This document shows, one piece after another, positions 33,707 through 43,121 of a stretch of 64,000 bases of DNA. The notes under the pieces were generated by a model. That model saw only the letters and a list, made by a program, of their open reading frames with translations. It made no database searches and was not told the DNA's origin. This DNA is from Glycomyces tritici. GTDB taxonomy: Bacteria > Actinomycetota > Actinomycetes > Mycobacteriales > Micromonosporaceae. The DNA lies in the NCBI RefSeq assembly GCF_030403505.1, contig NZ_JAUEMJ010000002.1, positions 434,001 through 498,000 on the forward strand, given 5' to 3'. The position numbers and the translations under genes are program-made. Each line of letters starts with the position of its first letter. The stretch's first letter is position 1.

Positions 33707-36082
33707 GTGCGACGACGCACCTTCGCCGCCTCTCTCGGCGCGGCCGCCGTGGCCACCACAGCCGTCCCCGCGATGGCCCACGCGAAGACCTCCGGCCACT
33801 GCGAAGACGCCTACACCTGGCGCACCGCCGTGATCAACGGCGGCGGCTACGTCCCCGGCATCGTCTTCAACGAGACCGAGGCGGACGTCATCTACGCTCG
33901 CACCGACATCGGCGGCATGTACCGCTGGCAGGAGCCCACCCAGACGTGGAAGCCGCTGCTGGACTGGGTCGGCGCGGACCAGTGGGGGTACACGGGCGTC
34001 GTCTCCGTCGCCACCGACCCCGTCGAGACCAGCCGCGTCTACGCCGCGGTGGGCACCTACACGAACGACTGGGACCCCAACAACGGCGCCGTCCTCTACT
34101 CGGACGACTACGGCGACACCTGGGGCGTCGCCGAGCTCCCGTTCAAGCAGGGCGGCAACATGCCCGGCCGCGGCATGGGCGAGCGCCTCGCCGTCGACCC
34201 CGCCGACAACGCGGTGGTCTACCTCGGCACCCCGAACGGCAACGGCCTCTGGCGCTCCACCGACCACGGCCGCAACTGGGCCGAGGTCGAGGCGTTCCCG
34301 AACCCGGGGAACTTCGTGCAGGACCCCAACAACCCGTACTCCGACGACAACCAGGGCGTCATCTGGGTCGAGTTCGACCAGGCCGGCCGGATCTTCGTCG
34401 GCGTCGCCGACCCCGCCGACCCGCTCTACGTCTCCGAGGACCGCGGCCAGACCTGGGCCCCCGTGCCCGGGGCCGCCGCGATCGGCTCCGCGGACGGCAA
34501 CAAGACCATCCCCAAGCAGGCCGCGATCGACCACGTCAACGGCCACCTCTTCATCGTCACCAGCTGGGACCCCGGGCCCTACAACGGCGGCCCGGCCTCC
34601 GGCGACGGCGGCGCGGTCTGGCGCCTCGACCTCGCCGACGGCACCTGGACCGACATCACCCCCGCCTACAACCCGGCCGGGCGGATCCCCGGCTTCGGCG
34701 GCATCACCGTCGACCGCCAGCGCCCCGGCACCCTCATGGCCGCCACGCAGAACAACTGGGGGCCCGACGAGGTCCTGTTCCGCTCCACGGACTCAGGCGC
34801 GACCTGGGAGACCAGCTGGGACCTCGTGGCCGGCGCGGACGGCTCGCAGCAGCGCACCGACCGGTTCACCATGGACGCCTCCGGGAGCGAGTGGCTGACC
34901 TTCGGCAACAGCGACCAGGGCACGCAGTACGCGGTCAAGCACGGCTGGATGATCGACGCGCTGTCGATCGACCCGTTCAACTCGGACCGGATCATGTGGG
35001 GCACCGGTGCGACCATCTGGGGCACCGAGCAGTTGACGGCCTGGGACGCGCAGGGCCCGCTCGTGGGCGAGGACGGTGCCGGGAATCCGGTGGCGCTGCC
35101 GGTGGAGCGGTTCACCGTGGCCGTGCGGGCCGAAGGCGTCGAGGAGACCTCGATCCAGGACATCGCGGCGCTCGGCGGCACCGTCGTGTCGGCCGTGGGC
35201 GACCTCGGCGGGTTCGTGCAGAACGACCTCGGCAAGGCGGGCAAGCAGATCCGGAACCCGGACTGGTCGTCGGGGCGGAGCGTGGACTTCGCGGCCCTGA
35301 ATCCGTCCATTGTGGTTGGTACTGGTGACGTGCACGGGGACGTGGACGGCCATGTGGCCGTCTCCGTCGACCGGGGCGCGACCTGGTTGACGACCGCCCG
35401 GGTCGAAGGCGTCGCGAAGGACGGCAACGGCGGCACCGTCGCGGTGAGCGCGGACGGCTCGGTGATCGTGTGGAGCCCTGGCAACGGGACGACGGCGCCG
35501 GTGTACAGCACCGACCTCGGCCAGACGTGGAAGCCGGTGGAGGGCCTGCCCGCGGGGGCGAAGGTGCGCGCCGACCGGGTGCGCGCGAGCCGCTGGTACG
35601 CGTACTTCGCCGGGGTGTTCTACACGAGCGGGGACGGCGCGCGGAAGTTCGCCGACACCGGCGCGACGGGACTGCCGCCGGAGGGCGACGTGGACTTCCG
35701 GGCCGTGCCGGGCAAGCGCGGACACCTGTGGCTGGCCGGCGGGAACACTCCCGACGAGGTCGACCCGGTGTACGGGATGTGGCGCTCGACCGACGGCGGC
35801 GCGACGTGGAAGCGGGTGCGCGACTTCGACACTGCGGACGCGGTGGGCTTCGGCAAGAGCCGCGGCCGCGGGTACCCGGCGATCTACGCGTCGGCGAAGT
35901 CGGGCGGGCAGGCCGGGATCTGGCGTTCGACCGATGAGGGCCGCAGCTGGCAGCGGATCAACGACGACGCGAACCAGTGGGCGTGGACGGGGAAGGCGAT
36001 CTCGGGCGACCCGCAGGTGTACGGCCGCGTCTACATCGCGACGAACGGTCGCGGCATGATCTACGGCGACATCGCGGACTGA
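33707..36082 (+). CDS. Secreted GH74 xyloglucanase/endoglucanase
   Basis: A 791-residue extracellular hydrolase that cuts xyloglucan. GTG 33707 lies behind AGGAGC. The signal MRRRTFAASL...AMAHA looks Tat-like, with twin Arg. The two seven-bladed propellers are marked by repeated DxGxTW-type motifs (DRGQTWAPV, DSGATWETS, DGGATWKRV). The catalytic aspartates of the family are seen as Asp67 in ARTDIGGMYRW and Asp499 in VGDLGGF. No carbohydrate-binding module is attached. It ends with a strong terminator. Its placement beside GH3 would allow xyloglucan breakdown followed by glucose release. Confidence 0.93.
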   Translation: MRRRTFAASLGAAAVATTAVPAMAHAKTSGHCEDAYTWRTAVINGGGYVPGIVFNETEADVIYARTDIGGMYRWQEPTQTWKPLLDWVGADQWGYTGVVSVATDPVETSRVYAAVGTYTNDWDPNNGAVLYSDDYGDTWGVAELPFKQGGNMPGRGMGERLAVDPADNAVVYLGTPNGNGLWRSTDHGRNWAEVEAFPNPGNFVQDPNNPYSDDNQGVIWVEFDQAGRIFVGVADPADPLYVSEDRGQTWAPVPGAAAIGSADGNKTIPKQAAIDHVNGHLFIVTSWDPGPYNGGPASGDGGAVWRLDLADGTWTDITPAYNPAGRIPGFGGITVDRQRPGTLMAATQNNWGPDEVLFRSTDSGATWETSWDLVAGADGSQQRTDRFTMDASGSEWLTFGNSDQGTQYAVKHGWMIDALSIDPFNSDRIMWGTGATIWGTEQLTAWDAQGPLVGEDGAGNPVALPVERFTVAVRAEGVEETSIQDIAALGGTVVSAVGDLGGFVQNDLGKAGKQIRNPDWSSGRSVDFAALNPSIVVGTGDVHGDVDGHVAVSVDRGATWLTTARVEGVAKDGNGGTVAVSADGSVIVWSPGNGTTAPVYSTDLGQTWKPVEGLPAGAKVRADRVRASRWYAYFAGVFYTSGDGARKFADTGATGLPPEGDVDFRAVPGKRGHLWLAGGNTPDEVDPVYGMWRSTDGGATWKRVRDFDTADAVGFGKSRGRGYPAIYASAKSGGQAGIWRSTDEGRSWQRINDDANQWAWTGKAISGDPQVYGRVYIATNGRGMIYGDIAD

Positions 36083-36128
36083 GGTCCGCGCTGGATTCGC
36101 CGGTGAGGCGCTCTCTGGGGAGCGACGC

Positions 36129-36165
36129 GCCGGCCGCGGGACCTCCGTTCGGTCCCGCGGCCGGC
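36129..36165 (+). terminator. Strong hairpin after GH74 gene
   Basis: A perfect 15-bp stem (36129-36143 with 36151-36165) around a 7-nt loop, 46 bases past the stop. Confidence 0.75.
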
Positions 36166-36185
36166 GTGCTGTCGTCCTGCCGCGG

Positions 36186-37424
36186 TTACGCGGTGATCGG
36201 TTGGGGGCGTGCGGGTGTCGCCGGGTGCGCCCGGTGCGGGGCCGGTTCGTCATGGTCGGCGCCGCAGAGGCCGGCGTAGAGGAGGTCGTTCCAGGCCCGT
36301 TCGAGGGCGTCGGGGTCGGCGGTGTCGTGGCGGTCGACGATGTTCCAGGCCACGGTGATCTGGCGTTCGCCGTCGAGGGAGTGGAACGAGTTGGCCTCGT
36401 GGCCGAGGGTGTCACCGTTGTGGCCCAGGAAGACCGCGTCGGGGTCGTCGGCGCATCCGGGTCGGAGGCCGAAGAGGCCGAGGCCGTAGTCGAAGGACTT
36501 GCCGGTGGGTCGGAACGCCGTCGCTTCGGCGAGCGAGGCGTCGTCGAGGAGGGTCCCGTCGGTCATGGCCCGGTAGAAGTCGTTGAGGTCGCCTGCGGTG
36601 GCGACGACGTTGCCGCCGGCCCACAGCTGGCTGTACGAGAGCTTCGACGTGTCGAGGTAGGGCCGGGCGGGGTCCCCGGTGGTGAGGTACGGGTCGAGGT
36701 GCGGGCCGCGGAGGCCGGAGGTGCCGGGGCGGCCGAAGTAGGTGCGGTCGAGGCCGGCGGGGTCGAAGACCCGGTCCTCGAATACGTCGCCGAGGTCGTC
36801 GCCCGTGAGCTCCTCGATGAGGAGGCCGAGCGCGGTGTACCCGGTGTTGGAGTAGGCGAAGCCGTCGCCGGGCGGGAACAGCTGCCCGCCCTCGGTGCCG
36901 ATCGCGATGAGTTCCTCTGGGCGGTAGTGGGTCCGGTGGTTCGCGTGGAAGTCGGTGAGGTCGTCGTCCTCCAGAAGGGAGGCGTAGAGGCGCGGCAGGT
37001 GGTCGGGGACGCCGCCGCGGTGCGACAGGAGCTCCCGGACCGTGGGCTCGTACTCGCCTTCGTACGGGAGGACGCCGGGCAGGTGCTCCCCGATCGGGTC
37101 GTCGAGGTCGAGTTCGCCTTCGGCCTGGAGCTGCAGGAGGATCGTCGCGGTCATCGACTTCGTGATGCTGCCGACGCGGAAGCGGTCGCCCGGTCTCGCG
37201 TCGCCCGCCGCGTCCTGGAGGCTGCGCGGGCCGGCGGCCGCGGACCATTCGGCGTCGCCGCTGCGGACTTCGGCGACTGCGGAATGGTCGGCCGCGGACG
37301 CGAACGCCTCCAGTTTGGACTCGAGCAGGGCGGTGTCGAGGCGCGGCGGCGCCGCAGCGGCAGCGGCCGGGGCCGCTGCGACGGCGAGCGCCAGGGCGGC
37401 GGCGGCGAGGATTCGGGTGTGCAT
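36186..37424 (-). CDS. Secreted serine hydrolase, beta-lactamase/DD-peptidase family
   Basis: A 412-residue exported protein of the serine beta-lactamase-like family (class C / D-alanyl-D-alanine carboxypeptidase type). ATG 37424 begins a signal peptide rich in Ala, ending at about residue 26. Catalytic motifs are SITK (SxxK) in FRVGSITKSMTATIL, YSN in FAYSNTGYTALG and HNG in FLGHNGDTLGHEAN, replacing the usual KTG/HTG. Several Cys residues lie near the C-terminus. The substrate could be a peptidoglycan stem or an ester. It is convergent with GH74 and lies upstream of GPP34 on the opposite strand. Confidence 0.85.
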   Translation of the reverse strand: MHTRILAAAALALAVAAAPAAAAAAPPRLDTALLESKLEAFASAADHSAVAEVRSGDAEWSAAAGPRSLQDAAGDARPGDRFRVGSITKSMTATILLQLQAEGELDLDDPIGEHLPGVLPYEGEYEPTVRELLSHRGGVPDHLPRLYASLLEDDDLTDFHANHRTHYRPEELIAIGTEGGQLFPPGDGFAYSNTGYTALGLLIEELTGDDLGDVFEDRVFDPAGLDRTYFGRPGTSGLRGPHLDPYLTTGDPARPYLDTSKLSYSQLWAGGNVVATAGDLNDFYRAMTDGTLLDDASLAEATAFRPTGKSFDYGLGLFGLRPGCADDPDAVFLGHNGDTLGHEANSFHSLDGERQITVAWNIVDRHDTADPDALERAWNDLLYAGLCGADHDEPAPHRAHPATPARPQPITA

Positions 37425-37668
37425 GCGCCGACACTAAAACCGCATTGAACTGGGGCGCAATGCAAAAGGCCGAATTCACCGCAAGAGGGGCGCAGGCGGG
37501 AATGGCCCCGGTACCGGCAGCGGTACCGCACCGCAGATTCGAAGGGGCGCGCTTCCACTCGGAAACCTCTTCGCTGGCATGAACTGTCGGTAATGCCCAA
37601 TACGAACGTCTGATTCGCACCGGTAAGGTAATCGCGTGTATCGCCCTGTATAGGAAGGACTACCCCTG

Positions 37669-38340
37669 GTGCCCGACGTGCCCTCCACTCGTCTGGTCTA
37701 CGACGCCCTCCTGATCACCTCGCTCGACGACGCGTACAAGCCCGCCACGGGCCCGCGCGTGACCGGCCTGGGCATCGGGGCGGCGCTCCTGGCCGAACTC
37801 GTGCTCTCGCAGCACCTGGTCGTCTGGGCCGCGAAGGGAGTCGACCTCTTGTGCTTCGACGAGCGGTTCCGGCCGCCGGAGGACTCCCTGGCACTGTGGC
37901 TGGTCGAGCACATCCGCGCCGAGCGCACCAGCCTCGGCGTGCGCGACTGGCTCGAGTTCCTCTCCGCCGCAGACGTGTACACCAAGACCGCCGAGCACAT
38001 GGCGATGCTCGGCCTCATGGTCCGCCACGAGTACCGCTCGCGGTGGTCCCGGCGCGTGGAGTCCGGCTACGAGCCGAGCGACGCGCTCTTCGCGAACGCC
38101 GTGTTCTCCCGGCTGCGCCGCACCGTGTCCCTCGCGGATCGGCAGATCACCGTCGAGGACGCCTACCTGCTCGGCCTCACTGAAGCGGTCGGCCTCTCCA
38201 AGCCCCTCTACTACCAGCTTCCCTCCGGCGCACGCGTGTACGCCGGGAAGCAGCGGCAGTCGCTGCCCGCGCCGCTCCGCGCCCTCCTGGCGCACCTCGC
38301 GGCGGCGGTGGCGGACACCGCCATCACCGGCGGCCGCTGA
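37669..38340 (+). CDS. GPP34 (GOLPH3-like) family phosphoprotein
   Basis: A 223-residue protein of the Golgi-phosphoprotein-3-like family found widely in actinobacteria. Segments seen are LLITSLDDAYKP, GIGAALLAELVLSQHLVVWA, and a C-terminal helical part ending in RALLAHLAAAVADTAI. Eukaryotic homologues bind phosphoinositide membranes. The bacterial role is unsettled, possibly membrane trafficking or export. GTG 37669 lies behind AGGAAGG. The next gene, an amino-acid permease, is 36 bp downstream and probably co-transcribed. Confidence 0.82.
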   Translation: MPDVPSTRLVYDALLITSLDDAYKPATGPRVTGLGIGAALLAELVLSQHLVVWAAKGVDLLCFDERFRPPEDSLALWLVEHIRAERTSLGVRDWLEFLSAADVYTKTAEHMAMLGLMVRHEYRSRWSRRVESGYEPSDALFANAVFSRLRRTVSLADRQITVEDAYLLGLTEAVGLSKPLYYQLPSGARVYAGKQRQSLPAPLRALLAHLAAAVADTAITGGR

Positions 38341-38376
38341 CACCACCCGTCACCCGAAGAAGGAGTCACCGCCCGC

Positions 38377-39870
38377 ATGTCCACTCCGTCCTCATCCCCG
38401 AGTGCGGTGCAGGCCGTCCTGGCCCGCAACAAACTCGGGACCTTCAGCCTCCTGCACTTCTCCCTCACCGCCGCCACGCCCCTCACCGTGATCGCCGGCG
38501 GCGTCGTCGTCATGTTCGCCCTCGCCGGCCAGATCGGCATCCCCCTCGGGTACCTGATCATCGCCGCCTGCCTGTGGCTCTTCAGCGTCGGCTACACGAC
38601 CATGTCGCGCCACATCACGAACGCGGGCGCCTTCTACGCGTTCATCGCCCGCGGCATCGGCCGCGTCCCCGGCGTCGCCGCCGCATGGGTCGCGGCGACC
38701 GCCTACTGCGCCATGCAGATCAGCCTCTACGGCCTGCTCGGACTCACTGCCGAGAGCGTCCTGGCCCGCATGGGCCTGGACGCGTCGTGGTGGGTCTGCG
38801 CGCTTGTCGCGTGGGCCCTCATCGGGCTCCTGGGCACGCGCGCGGTCGACATCAACGCGAAGGTCCTCGCGATCCTCCTGGCCGTCGAGATCGCCGTGAT
38901 CCTGCTGTTCAGCGCCTCCAACTTCGCCAACGCCGCCGACGGCCTCCCGCTCGCGGCGATGTCGCCGTCCACGCTCGGCGGGGAGGCGGCCGGGGCCATG
39001 CTGGCGCTGGCGGTCACCGGCTTCATCGGGTTCGAGTCGCCCACCGTCTACGGCGAGGAGGCGAAGGACCGGCGCCGCACGGTCGCGCGGGCCACGCTCG
39101 CCACCGTCGGCATCCTCGCGTTCATCTACATCGCCTCGTCGTGGTCGATCATCGCCGCCGTCGGCGCGGACGGCGTCGTGGACGCCGCGATCGCGGACCC
39201 CTCGCTCATGTTCACCCTCGCCGGCGAGCAGCTCGGCGCCCCGTGGGCGGTCATCGGCGAGGTGATGCTGCTGACCTCGGTCACCGCCGCCGCGTTGAGC
39301 TTCCACAACACGACCGCGCGCTACCTGTTCGCGCTCGGCCGCGAGCGCGTCGCACCCGCATGGCTGGGCCGCACCTCGCCGCGCACCTCTTCCCCGGTGA
39401 CCGCCTCGCTCACCCAGACCGTCGTCAGCGGCGCGGTCATCATCGCCTGGGCGGTCCTGGGCCTGGACCCGCTCGTGCACCTGTTCTACTACATGAGCAC
39501 GTCGGCGGGGATCGGCCTGCTCGCTCTGATCGCCACGTGCGCCGTCGCGGTCATCGTGTACTTCGCGCGCGACCGGCGCGGCGAGTCCCTATGGGCCACC
39601 AGGATCGCGCCCGTGCTCGCGGTCGTCGCGCTCCTGTGGGTGCTGTACCTCTCGGTCCTGCACTTCCACACCCTGCTGGGTGTCGAGAAGGGATCGACGC
39701 TGCCGGTGCTCGTGCCGATCCTGTTCGCGGGCCTGGCCGTCCTCGGGGCGGGCTGGGGCGCGTACCTCAAGTGGGGCCGCCCGGAGGTGTACGCCGGGAT
39801 CGGCCACGGCGCGAAGGCCGCGCTCGTGACCGAGACGTCCGAACCGGTGGGGGTGGCCGGTGGCCGTTAG
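38377..39870 (+). CDS. APC-family amino acid permease
   Basis: A 497-residue integral membrane transporter with about 12 hydrophobic segments. ATG 38377 lies behind GAAGGAG. The APC signature segments are present: AATPLTVIAGGVVVMFALAG, VTGFIGFESPTVYGEEAKDRRRTVARATL and SFHNTTARYLFALGRERVAPAWLGRTS. It imports amino acids or related cations in exchange or symport; the substrate is not readable. The C-terminal end overlaps the next acetyltransferase start by 11 bp, an operon sign. Confidence 0.88.
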   Translation: MSTPSSSPSAVQAVLARNKLGTFSLLHFSLTAATPLTVIAGGVVVMFALAGQIGIPLGYLIIAACLWLFSVGYTTMSRHITNAGAFYAFIARGIGRVPGVAAAWVAATAYCAMQISLYGLLGLTAESVLARMGLDASWWVCALVAWALIGLLGTRAVDINAKVLAILLAVEIAVILLFSASNFANAADGLPLAAMSPSTLGGEAAGAMLALAVTGFIGFESPTVYGEEAKDRRRTVARATLATVGILAFIYIASSWSIIAAVGADGVVDAAIADPSLMFTLAGEQLGAPWAVIGEVMLLTSVTAAALSFHNTTARYLFALGRERVAPAWLGRTSPRTSSPVTASLTQTVVSGAVIIAWAVLGLDPLVHLFYYMSTSAGIGLLALIATCAVAVIVYFARDRRGESLWATRIAPVLAVVALLWVLYLSVLHFHTLLGVEKGSTLPVLVPILFAGLAVLGAGWGAYLKWGRPEVYAGIGHGAKAALVTETSEPVGVAGGR

Positions 39871-40426
39871 CACCGCGCACGTCGCGGGCCTGCTCGCCGA
39901 GGCGTTCGTGGACGCGCCGACCGCGGTCTGGCTCGTCGAGGACCCGGCCGATCGCCTGGCAGCCATGGAAGGCCAGTTCGCGATGCTCGCCGAGCACGCC
40001 GCCGTCCACGGCGGCGTCCTCACGGCCGGAGCGGACGGCGCGCTCGTCTGGTTCGACCGGACTGTGGAGGTCCCGCCGATCCCCGAGTACGACGAGCGGC
40101 TGCGCGCGGCCTGCGGGAAGCATTACGAGGGCTTCGCCGAACTCGACCGGATCATGGACGAGCACCACCCGGCCGAGCCGCACAACTACGTGGCGCTCGT
40201 GGGCGTGCGCGCCGACGCGCGCGGCCGCGGCATCGCGAGCGACCTGTTCCGCCGCCACCACGAGCGGCTCGACGCGTCCGGCACCCCCGCGTACTTGGAG
40301 GCAGTCTCGTTGCAGACCGCGAGACTGTATGCGTCCCTTGGATACCGGCCGCACGGCGCACCGTTCCGCATCGGCGAGGGCGGCCCGCCGCTCCACCCGA
40401 TGTGGCGCCCGGCCGGCGCCGTGTGA
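39860..40426 (+). CDS. GNAT-family N-acetyltransferase
   Basis: A 188-residue acetyltransferase starting at GTG 39860 inside the end of the permease gene. The acetyl-CoA loop is GVRADARGRGIASDLFRRHHERLDA near residues 113-137. A C-terminal strand-helix follows (VSLQTARLYASLGYRPHG). The permease-acetyltransferase overlap suggests joint handling of an amine or amino acid. The acceptor is unknown. Confidence 0.82.
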   Translation: MAVSTAHVAGLLAEAFVDAPTAVWLVEDPADRLAAMEGQFAMLAEHAAVHGGVLTAGADGALVWFDRTVEVPPIPEYDERLRAACGKHYEGFAELDRIMDEHHPAEPHNYVALVGVRADARGRGIASDLFRRHHERLDASGTPAYLEAVSLQTARLYASLGYRPHGAPFRIGEGGPPLHPMWRPAGAV

Positions 40427-40520
40427 TCCGCGCTCGGCGACAGGCGCACGTGAACCTAGAGTCGGACGCGATGACCACGCGAGAGCGAGGCGGCGCGTCC
40501 GCCGCTGAGGGGAACGCCCG

Positions 40521-40949
40521 ATGACCGACTGGTGGTGGGTGGACCTGCTGCTGGCGGTCGCCGCGGGCCTGGCGCTGACCTGGGTCGCGCTGATCGCGGC
40601 CTTGGCGGTCGCCGGGCCCCGCGGACCGCTCCTGCGCGAAGCGCTGCGCGTACTGCCGGACCTGCTCCGGCTGCTGCGGCGCCTCGCGGCGGACGGCGGC
40701 CTGCCCCGCGGGGTGCGCCTGCGCCTGGTCCTGCTGTTCGCGTACCTGGCGCTGCCGTTCGACCTGGTCCCCGACTTCATCCCGGTCCTCGGATACGCCG
40801 ACGACGCGATCATCGTCGCCCTGGTCCTGCGGTCGGTCGTGCGCCGCGCCGGCATCGACGCGGTCCGGGCCCACTGGCCCGGCAGCGACGACGGGTTCGC
40901 GGTGCTCTGCCGCCTCACCGGACTCCCCATGCCCGGCAACGAGTCCTGA
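40521..40949 (+). CDS. DUF1232 (YkvA-like) membrane protein
   Basis: A 142-residue protein with two or three membrane segments. ATG 40521 lies behind GAGGGGAA. The central LPFDLVPDFIPVLGYADDAIIVALVLR is the DUF1232/YkvA signature. An N-terminal WWWVDLLLAV helix and a Leu/Arg-rich amphipathic stretch precede it. The function is unknown; members cluster with small toxin or stress genes but no such partner is here. A TAGAGT -10-like element lies about 50 bp upstream of the gene. Confidence 0.85.
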   Translation: MTDWWWVDLLLAVAAGLALTWVALIAALAVAGPRGPLLREALRVLPDLLRLLRRLAADGGLPRGVRLRLVLLFAYLALPFDLVPDFIPVLGYADDAIIVALVLRSVVRRAGIDAVRAHWPGSDDGFAVLCRLTGLPMPGNES

Positions 40950-41173
40950 CCGCTCAGCGGCCGGCGCTCCAGTCGTCCGGCGGGTCGGCGCACGCGACGG
41001 GCTCGGCCGGACCGAGCCGGTGCAGACGCGCCGGGTTCAGGCCGCCACCACCTCGGACGTGTCGCGGACGGGTGCAAGCGGATCGCGGCGAACGCCAATG
41101 CACTGGCGGATTCGCCCGGCACGTGAGACGGTGTCGCCGTGCACGACTACTCCCCCGCCGCTCCGGCGCGCCG

Positions 41174-42223
41174 ATGAGCTTCCAGACCCTCGCCCGGCGA
41201 GTGCGGAACCCCGAGCTCCCGCTCGGCCTGCGGTACGCCGCATTGCGTTCGGCCCTCGAGCACTACCGGCGCCTCGGCTACTGGAACGCCTGGGAATTCA
41301 TCACCCGCACCGATGGGCCGGGACCGACGCGTCTCGACGCGGATCGCATGCTCAATGCCTTGCAGCGCTTGGAGACCAGCAGGAACGTCTGGCTGGCCGA
41401 GATAGCGGCGTACGCCGAGCGGCGGCGGGCCCACAAGCGCGACCGCATCCCGGTCGATCGGGCAGAGCACCAGTACCGGAGAGGGCGGCGCTGGCCGGGA
41501 CCCGACGCCGAAGCGGCCGTCACCGGCGCGGTGGCCCGGGCCTGGCGCGGGCACCGCGACCTGCGCCTGCCCGCCCCCACGAAGACGCTCCTCGAACCGA
41601 TCGAGACCGCGCTCGACCCGGTCGTCGACGCGTTCCTCGCCCGCCGGTTCACCGCGCATGAGCGCCGGCTGCTCCTGACGGCCGTCGGCGACATCGAAGC
41701 CGCCGAACGCGAACTCACAGCCCAGTCCATCTGGGCCACAACGCGATGGCACGCCTGGACTGCCGAGCTGATCCGCCATCACGAGCTACCGCTGGTCCGG
41801 CGGGGCTGGACCGGCGAGGCCGAGCGGATCACCCGCATCTTCTGGGCCGCACGCACGCAGATGACCTATCTCCCCGACCTCTACACGTTCGAGCAGACGC
41901 AATGGTGGGTCGCGAACGTCATGGCCCCGCAGTCGGAACTGTGGCTCGCGGAGCTGAACGGCGTCCCGGTCGGCTTCGCGGCCCTCAACGGCACCTGGCT
42001 CGACCACCTGTACCTCGAACCCGCCCACCAGGGCCGGGGCATCGGCGAAGCGCTGCTCGCGAAGGCGAAGCGGCGCCGCCCCGAGCTGAACCTGCGGGTG
42101 TTCGAGCAGAACACCGGCGCCCGCGCCTTCTATGCGCGCCAAGGCTTCGCGGAGGTCGGCTCCGGCGACGGCTCCGACAACGAGGAGCACCTGCCCGACC
42201 TCCACCTGCGCTGGCGGCGCTGA
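41174..42223 (+). CDS. GNAT acetyltransferase with long unknown N-terminal domain
   Basis: A 349-residue protein. The last 130 residues form a GNAT fold, with the acetyl-CoA loop LEPAHQGRGIGEALLAKAKRRRPEL at about residues 275-300, a WLDHLYLEP strand, and the ending RAFYARQGFAEVG. The first about 215 residues are helical and Arg/Ala-rich, with no domain I recognise. They may select the acceptor. ATG 41174 has no ribosome site, so the start is the weak point. Translation could be coupled to nothing upstream because DUF1232 ends 224 bp before. Confidence 0.7.
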   Translation: MSFQTLARRVRNPELPLGLRYAALRSALEHYRRLGYWNAWEFITRTDGPGPTRLDADRMLNALQRLETSRNVWLAEIAAYAERRRAHKRDRIPVDRAEHQYRRGRRWPGPDAEAAVTGAVARAWRGHRDLRLPAPTKTLLEPIETALDPVVDAFLARRFTAHERRLLLTAVGDIEAAERELTAQSIWATTRWHAWTAELIRHHELPLVRRGWTGEAERITRIFWAARTQMTYLPDLYTFEQTQWWVANVMAPQSELWLAELNGVPVGFAALNGTWLDHLYLEPAHQGRGIGEALLAKAKRRRPELNLRVFEQNTGARAFYARQGFAEVGSGDGSDNEEHLPDLHLRWRR

Positions 42224-42407
42224 GCGGGCGGGCGACCGGTCCGCAGGACCTGAGGCTCGATTCCGTCTCGGCGGCGTACGCCTCGGCGAAGCCGTCGCAG
42301 TCGGCGGTCGGCGACTGGTCGGTGCGTCCGGAGGTGTGCCGTGATCGACCCATCCTGACATGGGCGCTCCTGCCCGAAGGCACACCGGAGAGAGGTCCGT
42401 GGACGAC

Positions 42408-43121
42408 TTACGAACCGCCCCTGAGGTCCTCGGCGGTGGCGAGCGCGCCCGCGGCGGCTACGCACTCGGCTTCGGTGAGTTCGGTGTCGCCGACCTGCTT
42501 GAGGAGTGCGGCGGCCTTCGCGCGGTCGCCCAGGCGCAGCGCGAGTTCGGCGCGGTAGACGAGGGCGTCGAGGAGTTCGGGCTTCGGGGCCTCGTCGCCG
42601 CTGCGCGCGAGGGTCGAGTCGAGGAGCTTGACCGCCTGCGCGGTGTCCCCTTTGGCCTCGCCGAGGACGATCGCCTTGGCCAGGGTGCGGCCGAGCTTGC
42701 TCTGCGGCGCTTCGGGTTTCACGGTGTCCTCCTGCTGCGGGAAGAACCGGATGACATTGCCGCTCGGGTCGGTCAGGGAGAACCCGGCCCGGTTGCCGGT
42801 GTTGGCGCGCTTGCGCGGGCGGGTCACGCGCGGGATGCCCTCGACGAGGACCTTCCCGTGGACCTCGCGCATCCCGGCCGCGAACGAGTCCCAGAGCGCG
42901 CCGGTGTCAGGCACGAAGACCAGGCAGGTGCCGTAGGAGTTCTCGGGGTCGAGCTGGTCGACGCCGAAGAAGTGGATCTGCCAGTCGTCGCGGGCCATGA
43001 CGATGTACGGGTTCGGGCGCGTCTGGTGGAGGGTGAGCTGAAACCCGAGCATCCGGTAGAACTCGGCGGCCTCGTCAATGGACCTGCACGGCAGCAAGGG
43101 GATCGTGACTTCGCCGCTCAT
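42408..43121 (-). CDS. VOC (glyoxalase/bleomycin-resistance) protein with helical C-terminal extension
   Basis: A 237-residue protein. Residues 1-125 form a vicinal-oxygen-chelate fold: PLLPCRSIDEAAEFYRMLGFQL, VMARDDWQIHFFGVD and FSLTDPSGNVIRFF. This resembles bleomycin-resistance and glyoxalase relatives. A helical extension of about 110 residues (from SKLGRTLAKAIVLGEAKGD to the end) looks TPR-like. ATG 43121 overlaps the TGA of the MarR gene upstream, so the two form an operon. The ligand is unknown. The operator at 43586-43603 should control both genes. Confidence 0.8.
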   Translation of the reverse strand: MSGEVTIPLLPCRSIDEAAEFYRMLGFQLTLHQTRPNPYIVMARDDWQIHFFGVDQLDPENSYGTCLVFVPDTGALWDSFAAGMREVHGKVLVEGIPRVTRPRKRANTGNRAGFSLTDPSGNVIRFFPQQEDTVKPEAPQSKLGRTLAKAIVLGEAKGDTAQAVKLLDSTLARSGDEAPKPELLDALVYRAELALRLGDRAKAAALLKQVGDTELTEAECVAAAGALATAEDLRGGS

